A stretch of 14,624 nucleotides of DNA from contig JAFLRS010000034.1 of the NCBI GenBank assembly GCA_022511355.1, positions 1-14,624 on the forward strand. Direction: 5' to 3'. How positions within the stretch are numbered: position 1 is the stretch's first letter; the number at the start of each line of letters is the position of its first letter. Origin of the DNA: Alistipes sp. GTDB lineage: Bacteria > Bacteroidota > Bacteroidia > Bacteroidales > Rikenellaceae. Shown here in pieces: positions 9,480-14,624 of this stretch. A program made the translations under genes and the position numbers. The notes beneath the pieces are model-generated. The model saw nothing but the letters and a program-made list of their open reading frames with translations, ran no database searches and was not told where the DNA came from.

Positions 9480-9487
9480 TAAAGATA
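9480..9487 (-). promoter_or_regulatory. Possible -7 box of the GH29-GHL10 operon
   Basis: On the minus strand TATCTTTA matches TANNTTTG except at the last base. A TTTG lies 22 nt further upstream (9513-9510), slightly beyond the usual 19-21 nt spacing. The position relative to the gene start (about 35 nt) is suitable. Confidence 0.4.
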
Positions 9488-9520
9488 GGCAAAAAAATCG
9501 GAATATATTCAAAAAAGCGT

Positions 9521-9528
9521 TATCTTTG
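9521..9528 (+). promoter_or_regulatory. -7 box for the DUF4199-GT2-DUF4293 operon
   Basis: TATCTTTG is a full match to TANNTTTG, 26 nt before the DUF4199 ATG. The -33 region has no clear TTTG. It is divergent from the fucosidase promoter 33 nt away. Confidence 0.55.
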
Positions 9529-9554
9529 AGCAAACAATCTGTATTGTGACGATT

Positions 9555-10148
9555 ATGAAGAGAAACGAATACTGGAATGATGTCGCCTCGAAGGGGGCGA
9601 TACTTGGAGCCATGATGCTGGCTTTCTACATTTTGGAGCAGACGATTATTCTTAAGTCGTCGTCGATGGGCGTGATGCTGCTGGCATCGGTGTGCGATAT
9701 TGCGGTGTGTGCGGTCTATGTGTGGCTGCTGTACCGCTTTTCGAAGCGGGCTGCAGAGCGTTACGGCGACGAGATAACGGGCTACTCCTATTCTCAGGGA
9801 TTGCTTTATGTTTTGTGGACCGCCGTATTTGCCGGAGTGATAGCCGGTTTCGGCCGTTATGTCTATATGCACTGGATAGTCGGATACGACAACTATGTGG
9901 AGCATCTGCTCGACACCATGCAGCGGCTGATGGCCAACATGGGCGGCACTTCTCCGGCGATGTACAATGCGCTGCTTTCCTCTTTGGCCGAGCAGCAGGA
10001 GCCGGGCATATTCGCAACCATTTCCTCGTCGATATTCAGTTACGGATTCTGGGGTATGCTTGTCGGCCTGTTTATTGCAGCGGGTGTAAAACGTGAACCG
10101 AATCTGTTCGACGGCGGAGAAAACAACGATAAAGAGTCAAATGAGTAG
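9555..10148 (+). CDS. DUF4199-family inner-membrane protein
   Basis: The 197-residue product has about four membrane segments (roughly 13-32, 40-62, 82-107 and 152-176) and a short charged C-terminal tail ending in GGENNDKESNE. The overall pattern (MKRNEYWNDVASKGAILGAMM, RFSKR after the second helix, YSYSQGLLYVLW before the third) fits DUF4199, a Bacteroidetes membrane family without a known role. I start it at the ATG at 9555. A GTG nine bases earlier is possible but unneeded. Its stop codon overlaps the start of the following glycosyltransferase (ATGAGTAG), a sign of translational coupling. It may therefore work with that enzyme, for example as a membrane partner, but this is inference from gene order. 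Confidence 0.85.
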   Translation: MKRNEYWNDVASKGAILGAMMLAFYILEQTIILKSSSMGVMLLASVCDIAVCAVYVWLLYRFSKRAAERYGDEITGYSYSQGLLYVLWTAVFAGVIAGFGRYVYMHWIVGYDNYVEHLLDTMQRLMANMGGTSPAMYNALLSSLAEQQEPGIFATISSSIFSYGFWGMLVGLFIAAGVKREPNLFDGGENNDKESNE

Positions 10149-11100
10149 AAGACCCGACATTTCAGTAGTTATTCCGCTCTACAACGAGGCGGAATCGTTG
10201 TCCGAGCTTGCGGCATGGATTGACCGGGTCGTCACCCGCGAGAGGCTCACCTGCGAGACGATATTCGTCGATGACGGTTCGTCCGACGATTCGTGGCGTG
10301 TCATCGAGGAGTTGAAACAGCGCTATCCCTATACGAAAGCGATAGGATTCATGCGCAATTACGGCAAATCGGCTGCGCTCTATTGCGGATTCGGTGCTGC
10401 GACGGGGGAGATAGTATTCACTATGGATGCGGACTTGCAGGATTCGCCCGACGAGATTCCGGAGATGCGCCGCATGATACTCGAAGAGGGTTTCGATATG
10501 GTTTCGGGCTGGAAGAAGCGCCGCTACGACCCTATAGGCAAACGCTGGCCGAGCAAATTTTTCAATTTCACGGCCCGCCTTGTGTCCGGAATCAAGCTTC
10601 ACGATTTCAACTGCGGCCTGAAGGCATATCGTCTTAAGGTGGTGAAGTCGATAGAGGTTTACGGCGAGATGCACCGTTATATACCCATTTTGGCGAAGTA
10701 TGCCGGATTCCGCAATATCGGCGAGAAGGTTGTCGAGCATCACGCACGCAAATTCGGCCATTCGAAGTTCGGCATGGAGCGTATGATTAAGGGCTATCTC
10801 GATTTGATAACCGTCACTTTCATGTCGCATTTCGGCCGTTCGCCGATGTACTTTTTCGGCGGTTTGGGCACCGTAATGTTTCTGCTGGGCGGATGTACGA
10901 CAGTGTGGGTGATTGCCTCCAAACTTTGGAAGCAGCTGCACGGTTTGCCGTTGCGCGGAGTTACCGAACAGCCGCTGTTTTACATTTCACTGTTGGCGGT
11001 CGTGCTTGGCGTCATGCTGTTTTTGGCCGGATTCATCGGCGAGCTTGTGAATCGCTGCTCTTCGGACCGAAACCGCTATTTGATAGATAAAACATTGTAA
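10141..11100 (+). CDS. GT2 glycosyltransferase, polyprenyl-phosphate glycosyltransferase type (DPM1/GtrB/ArnC-like)
   Basis: The 319-residue product has a GT-A domain followed by two membrane helices. Visible motifs are the nucleotide-binding start ISVVIPLYNEAESL, VDDGS (43-47), the metal-binding MDADLQD (95-101), and a NCGLKAYR segment (157-164). HRYIPILAKYAGF (178-190) and FGHSKFG (205-211) follow. Hydrophobic helices lie at about 237-258 and 278-300. This layout is that of enzymes moving a sugar from a nucleotide donor to undecaprenyl phosphate at the cytoplasmic face, feeding later glycan or protein modification. The sugar is not predictable. The start at 10141 overlaps the DUF4199 stop by 8 nt. 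A GTG start at 10093 would only overlap DUF4199 further. DUF4293 follows after 6 nt. Confidence 0.92.
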   Translation: MSRRPDISVVIPLYNEAESLSELAAWIDRVVTRERLTCETIFVDDGSSDDSWRVIEELKQRYPYTKAIGFMRNYGKSAALYCGFGAATGEIVFTMDADLQDSPDEIPEMRRMILEEGFDMVSGWKKRRYDPIGKRWPSKFFNFTARLVSGIKLHDFNCGLKAYRLKVVKSIEVYGEMHRYIPILAKYAGFRNIGEKVVEHHARKFGHSKFGMERMIKGYLDLITVTFMSHFGRSPMYFFGGLGTVMFLLGGCTTVWVIASKLWKQLHGLPLRGVTEQPLFYISLLAVVLGVMLFLAGFIGELVNRCSSDRNRYLIDKTL

Positions 11101-11106
11101 ATTGCT

Positions 11107-11571
11107 ATGATACAGAGAATACAAAGTTTGTACTTGTTGCTGGCGGCGGTATGTGCCGGAGCCATGTTGCTGTTGCCGTTGGCGGCCTATACCGACGGAA
11201 TGAATGAATATACGCTTCGGGCGTTCATGTTGAGCGAATCGGGCGGCGAGGCTTCGCAGCCGACCGTATATATGGGCATACTGCTTTCGTTGTCGGCTCT
11301 GCTGCCGTTCGTTACGATTTTTCTTTTCAAACGCCGTATGTTGCAGGTTCGGCTGTGCGTAGTGGAGTTGGTGCTGCTTGCCGGCGGCATCATCATGATG
11401 GCGGTATACTGCTATCTCTGCTATCGTGCGGTTTCGGGAATGCCTTTCGGAGCGGCGAGCCTTAAGGCGGGCGTTATTCTGCCGCTGCCGGCCATTGTTT
11501 TTACGGTTTTGGCCTTGCGTGCCACATTCCGCGACGAGGTGCTGGTTCGTTCTCTCGACCGCATACGATAG
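11107..11571 (+). CDS. DUF4293-family membrane protein
   Basis: The 154-residue product has four predicted membrane helices (about 7-27, 55-74, 82-104 and 119-138). The N-terminus MIQRIQSLYLLLAA and the C-terminal DEVLVRSLDRIR are the marks I associate with DUF4293, a Bacteroidetes-wide family of unknown function. There is no signal peptide apart from the first helix and no catalytic motif. It starts 6 nt after the glycosyltransferase stop and ends just before a strong terminator, so it is the last gene of the three-gene membrane operon. Confidence 0.9.
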   Translation: MIQRIQSLYLLLAAVCAGAMLLLPLAAYTDGMNEYTLRAFMLSESGGEASQPTVYMGILLSLSALLPFVTIFLFKRRMLQVRLCVVELVLLAGGIIMMAVYCYLCYRAVSGMPFGAASLKAGVILPLPAIVFTVLALRATFRDEVLVRSLDRIR

Positions 11572-11590
11572 AGCGGCGGGGTCGTTTAAT

Positions 11591-11634
11591 AAAACGGGGA
11601 GGTATTCGGAATGAATACCTCCCCGTTCGGTTTT
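11591..11634. terminator. Strong bidirectional terminator between DUF4293 and the carboxyltransferase
   Basis: A perfect 15-bp stem (11593-11607 with 11613-11627; AACGGGGAGGTATTC and its complement) has a 5-nt loop. TTTT lies to the right after CGG, and AAAA, partly inside the stem, lies to the left. It sits between convergent stop codons at 11571 and 11646 and can serve both strands. Confidence 0.92.
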
Positions 11635-11645
11635 ATGGTCTTGCG

Positions 11646-13502
11646 TTATTCGAGTTCGACAAGCGGACCGTCGCTCGGAACGGTGTCGCCGACCTCCACG
11701 AAGATCTGACGAACGGTGCCTACGTAGTCCGACGTAATCGAGTTTTCCATCTTCATGGCTTCTAGTACTACCACTTCCTGGTCGCGTGCGATTTTGTCGC
11801 CGACCTTGACTTTCACTTCGAGGATGCGTCCGGGCAGCGGAGCATTTACGGTTTCGCCAACAATCGGCAGGAACTCTTTTGCGGGTTCGGCCGCTGCCGC
11901 CTTTTCGGCTGCGATTCTGGCCTGTTCGCTCTCGTATGCCGCAACTTTGGCATTGGTGAGGAAGGTTTTTGCCACGGCGGGGAAGAGTTCGAGGAGCAGA
12001 ACCTCCTTTTCGTCGGCTGCGAGTTTTACGCCGCCGGCCTGCGGGAGTTCGGGATTGGGTTGCATGGTGTACTTCGAGGTGTCATAGGGGGTTTCTTCGC
12101 GCACGCCGCAGATTTTGAATCGGAATTCGGGGTCGATTTTGACGGGAGTATGACCGTATTCGCCCTTCACGAGGCTTACGAACTGCGAGCTTTTGGTGGT
12201 GTACATTGCGCGTCCGGCCTTTTCGTCGAGTGCGCAGCTTACGGCCTGAGCGCCAACGATTTGCGAAGTGGGAGTCACGAGCGGGGGCAGACCTGCCGAC
12301 AGACGCACGGGAGGAATCAGTTCCATTGCACGCGGCAGAATCTCTTCGGCTTTGAGCGATTTGAGCTGAGCCACCATGTTGGAGTACATACCTCCGGGGA
12401 TTTCGGCCTCCTGTACGAGTTTGTTGGGGGCGGGGAATCCGAAGTAGGCTTCGATGGCTTGTGCGGCTTCGAGCAGCGTGTCGAAATCCTCGTTTTGAGC
12501 TGCGGTCACGGCTTTGTCGAGCAGTGCGGCCGCCTCTGCGGGTATTTCGTCCGTTACGGGGTCGAAGGGTTTTGGTGCGGGTTTATCCTCGCCGAATACG
12601 GAGATATTGAGTTCCGAACGTATCGACTTGAGTTGTTCGTTGATTTTGGATACGGCTTTCATGTCCACTCCCAAATCGATGCCGAGTTTCTGACAGAAGA
12701 TGTAGACCAGTTCGAGAGCGGGTGCGCCGGTACCGCCGCCGAACCACCAGCAGTTGGTATCGACCACATCCACTCCTGCGGCTATGGCTGCATATACCGA
12801 AGCCAGACCGTAGCCGGGTGTGCAGTGGGTATGGAAGTCGATGGGTATGGATACGTTTTGTTTGAGTTTTTTGATGAGCGTGCTGACTCTTCGGGGCGGG
12901 ATGAGTCCCGACATATCCTTTATGGTAATCATGTCAGCGCCGAGTTCGGCGAGTTGTTTGGCCTTGCCGATGAAATAGTCGTCGGTGAAGACGGGGGCGG
13001 GATTCTTTTTGCCGATGAGTTTGCCCCAGAACGAGATTTCGGGGTATTTGGGGTCTACCGTGTAGCAGACTGCGCAATCGGCGATTCCGCCATACTTTTT
13101 CACATATTTGATAGTGGATTTTACGTTGTCCACGTCGTTGAGACAGTCGAAGATGCGCATAATGCCGAGTCCGCTTTCGATGGCGTTGCGACAGAAACCG
13201 TCGATAATTTCATCGGTGTAGGGAGCATATCCGAAGAGGTTTCGTCCGCGCGAGAGAGCGGTGAGTTTGGATACGCTGCCTATTTCGTGATGGATAGATT
13301 CGAGTCTGGTCCACGGATTTTCATTGAGATAGCGCATCACCGAGTCGGGCACTGCGCCGCCCCAAACCTCCATGGCGTAAAAGTTGGCATCCTTGTAGAA
13401 CGGCAGACAGCGGTCTATCTGCTCTTGAGTCATTCGTGTTGCGAAAGAGGACTGTTGTCCGTCGCGGAGCGTCAAATCGCGAATTTTCAATTTTTTCGTC
13501 AT
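11646..13502 (-). CDS. oadA: Biotin-dependent pyruvate/oxaloacetate carboxyltransferase (OadA/PycB-like) with biotinyl domain
   Basis: The 618-residue product moves CO2 between biotin and pyruvate/oxaloacetate. The DRE-TIM barrel (1-300) has RDLTLRDGQQS (D14, metal), the catalytic lysine K195 in TIKDMSGL, and the metal pair H224/H226 in HTHCTPG. A conserved carboxylase domain follows (about 310-480). Then come an Ala/Glu-rich linker (525-540) and a biotinyl domain (about 548-617) with the biotinylated lysine K584 in EAMKM. The start is the ATG at 13502. The open frame continues upstream, but it reads antisense to the symporter. Two differences from textbook members are a Lys/Pro-rich insertion after CYTVDPK (about 150-172), and WWFGGGTGAPA (252-262) in place of the usual SSMSxxTSQPS loop, with T258 where the catalytic Thr should be. 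No partner subunit gene (OadB/OadG or biotin carboxylase) is visible, so decarboxylase versus carboxylase role is open. Confidence 0.92.
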   Translation of the reverse strand: MTKKLKIRDLTLRDGQQSSFATRMTQEQIDRCLPFYKDANFYAMEVWGGAVPDSVMRYLNENPWTRLESIHHEIGSVSKLTALSRGRNLFGYAPYTDEIIDGFCRNAIESGLGIMRIFDCLNDVDNVKSTIKYVKKYGGIADCAVCYTVDPKYPEISFWGKLIGKKNPAPVFTDDYFIGKAKQLAELGADMITIKDMSGLIPPRRVSTLIKKLKQNVSIPIDFHTHCTPGYGLASVYAAIAAGVDVVDTNCWWFGGGTGAPALELVYIFCQKLGIDLGVDMKAVSKINEQLKSIRSELNISVFGEDKPAPKPFDPVTDEIPAEAAALLDKAVTAAQNEDFDTLLEAAQAIEAYFGFPAPNKLVQEAEIPGGMYSNMVAQLKSLKAEEILPRAMELIPPVRLSAGLPPLVTPTSQIVGAQAVSCALDEKAGRAMYTTKSSQFVSLVKGEYGHTPVKIDPEFRFKICGVREETPYDTSKYTMQPNPELPQAGGVKLAADEKEVLLLELFPAVAKTFLTNAKVAAYESEQARIAAEKAAAAEPAKEFLPIVGETVNAPLPGRILEVKVKVGDKIARDQEVVVLEAMKMENSITSDYVGTVRQIFVEVGDTVPSDGPLVELE

Positions 13503-13551
13503 AGGTTTGCAAATTTCTTTTTTTCGTATTGTTCCGAAATATTTTGTGGCA

Positions 13552-13559
13552 CAAAAATA
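13552..13559 (-). promoter_or_regulatory. Likely -7 box of the carboxyltransferase gene
   Basis: On the minus strand TATTTTTG is a full TANNTTTG match, about 50 nt before the ATG at 13502. A TTTG occurs just upstream (13568-13565), but too close to be the -33 element. No other TTTG fits. Confidence 0.45.
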
Positions 13560-13601
13560 ATAAACAAAATCGGAATAAATGTCATCTCGTTCTTTTTTTC
13601 T

Positions 13602-13609
13602 TATCTTTG
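13602..13609 (+). promoter_or_regulatory. -7 box of the symporter gene
   Basis: TATCTTTG followed by CG is a full TANNTTTG match, 22 nt before the ATG at 13632. There is no clear -33 TTTG. Together with the minus-strand box at 13552-13559 it makes the 13503-13631 gap a divergent promoter region. Confidence 0.55.
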
Positions 13610-13631
13610 CGTCTGCATAAAAAACGGTCGA

Positions 13632-14624
13632 ATGACACCTTTTGCTGTAATAATTACGGTATTCGTTTATGTAATTGTCCTGTTCGTCGTATCTTATTTT
13701 TCCGGACGGCACAGCGACAATGCCGGATTTTTTGTCGGCAATCACCGCACGACGTGGTATATGAGTGCTTTGGCGATGATAAGTGCGGCGATGTCGGGTG
13801 TTACATACGTTTCGGTTCCGGGTTCGGTGGCGGCCGATTCTTTCTCCTATCTTCAGATGGTTATGGGCTTCACGGCGGGTCAGTGCATACTGGCTTTCGT
13901 CATGGTGCCGGTATTCTACCGAAAGCGCATAGTTTCGCTGTATGAGTATCTCGACGACCGTTTCGGCATCACCGCTCACCGTACCGGTGCGGTTATATTT
14001 CTTGTATCCAAAATATTGGGAGCTTCGCTCAAGATTTTTCCGGTGTGTGCGGTCATGCAGCTGCTGGTTTTCGATGCATTCGGAGTGCCGTTTGCCGTCA
14101 ATGTTGCCGCCACCATGATATTGGTGTGGCTTTATACGGGTCGGGGCGGAGTTCGTTCTCTGATATGGACCGATTCGCTGAAGACTCTGTGTCTGGTTTC
14201 GAGTTTGGTGCTGAGCATATTGTTCATAACCCGTGCCATGGGGCTTTCGTTCGCGGGGATGCTGCACGAGATAGGGGCGAGCGAATATTCGCGCATATTC
14301 TTTTTCGATGACCCTTCGTCGTCGCGATATTTCTGGAAGATGTTTTGGGCCGGGGTATTCGTGCTTGTGGCTATGACCGGTCTCGACCAGGATATGATGC
14401 AGCTCAATATCAGCTGCCGCACAAAACGCGACGCGCAGATAAACATCATGATAACGGCTTTGTGTCAGATTGCCATTATCGTAATGTTTCTTATGTTGGG
14501 TGTTCTGCTCTATATGTATGCGGCCGATGCGGGAGTGGCGCTGCCGCCCAAGAGCGACCAGTTGTTCGCGAAAGTCGCCACTGCGGGAGGACTGCCCGTG
14601 TCGTTGGGGGTGGTTTTCGTGCTG
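13632..14624 (+). CDS. Sodium:solute symporter (SSS family), 5' part, cut by window edge
   Basis: An open frame from the ATG at 13632 runs without a stop to the last base, giving 331 residues of a longer protein (SSS members are usually about 500). Hydrophobic helices start at once (VIITVFVYVIVLFVVSYFSG). Family marks are GFFVGNHRTTWYMSALAMISAAMSG (32-56) in the broken first core helix, EYLDDRFG (105-112), GGVRSLIWTDSLK (172-184), and MTGLDQDMMQ (248-257). These proteins use the Na+ gradient to import sugars, sialic acid, amino acids or carboxylates. The substrate cannot be told from this part. It is divergent from the carboxyltransferase gene across 129 nt, so they may share a control region. 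Confidence 0.9.
   Translation, partial: MTPFAVIITVFVYVIVLFVVSYFSGRHSDNAGFFVGNHRTTWYMSALAMISAAMSGVTYVSVPGSVAADSFSYLQMVMGFTAGQCILAFVMVPVFYRKRIVSLYEYLDDRFGITAHRTGAVIFLVSKILGASLKIFPVCAVMQLLVFDAFGVPFAVNVAATMILVWLYTGRGGVRSLIWTDSLKTLCLVSSLVLSILFITRAMGLSFAGMLHEIGASEYSRIFFFDDPSSSRYFWKMFWAGVFVLVAMTGLDQDMMQLNISCRTKRDAQINIMITALCQIAIIVMFLMLGVLLYMYAADAGVALPPKSDQLFAKVATAGGLPVSLGVVFVL

Noticed and set aside
10093..10140. Upstream GTG start for the GT2 gene
   Set aside because: It would add 16 residues unlike the family N-terminus. The ATG at 10141 gives the classic ATGAGTAG overlap.
13503..14267. N-terminal extension of the carboxyltransferase frame by 255 codons
   Set aside because: It is antisense to the symporter gene and to a likely promoter region. 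The family N-terminus starts exactly at the ATG at 13502.

Overview
The window looks like ordinary chromosome from a moderately GC-rich member of the Bacteroidales. An Alistipes-like (Rikenellaceae) origin is my best guess. The evidence is the Bacteroidetes-type promoter (TTTG-N19-TANNTTTG) at the left edge, several TANNTTTG boxes in front of other genes, and families largely confined to this phylum (DUF4199, DUF4293, DUF4919, a BACON-like lipoprotein domain). I see no insertion sequence, phage gene, tRNA or CRISPR array.

Layout, left to right. (1) The 5' half of a small SRP RNA gene runs off the left edge on the minus strand behind a near-perfect promoter. (2) A small acidic conserved protein lies on the minus strand with its own terminator. 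(3) A plus-strand run carries ligA (NAD-dependent DNA ligase), dapA (lysine/DAP pathway), a secreted DUF4919 protein and a lipoprotein peptidase of clostripain family C11. It ends at a strong bidirectional terminator. (4) On the minus strand is a two-gene carbohydrate operon: a GH29 alpha-L-fucosidase followed, 16 nt later, by a GHL10-type TIM-barrel glycosidase with an N-terminal CBM9-like domain. (5) Divergent from it is a plus-strand membrane cassette: DUF4199, a polyprenyl-phosphate-type GT2 glycosyltransferase whose start overlaps the DUF4199 stop, and DUF4293. It ends at a 15-bp-stem bidirectional terminator. (6) On the minus strand is a single-chain pyruvate/oxaloacetate carboxyltransferase with a C-terminal biotinyl domain. 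(7) Divergent from it, and cut by the right edge, is a sodium:solute symporter (SSS) gene.

The genes form several small units rather than one system. Housekeeping functions (SRP, DNA ligation, DAP synthesis, C3/C4 carboxyl transfer) alternate with envelope and glycan functions (C11 peptidase, fucosidase, GHL10, GT2, transporter) typical of a gut commensal. No gene in the window is an obvious new defence or mobile system. The items most worth a second look are the C11 lipoprotein with its TTG start, the fucosidase/GHL10 pair with a palindrome at the predicted start of transcription, the DUF4199-GT2-DUF4293 cassette, and the carboxyltransferase with an altered active-site loop and no visible partner subunits.

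No stretch above 300 bases lacks a gene. Intergenic regions are 54-175, 500-633, 5975-6045, 9446-9554, 11572-11645 and 13503-13631, and hold promoters and terminators only.
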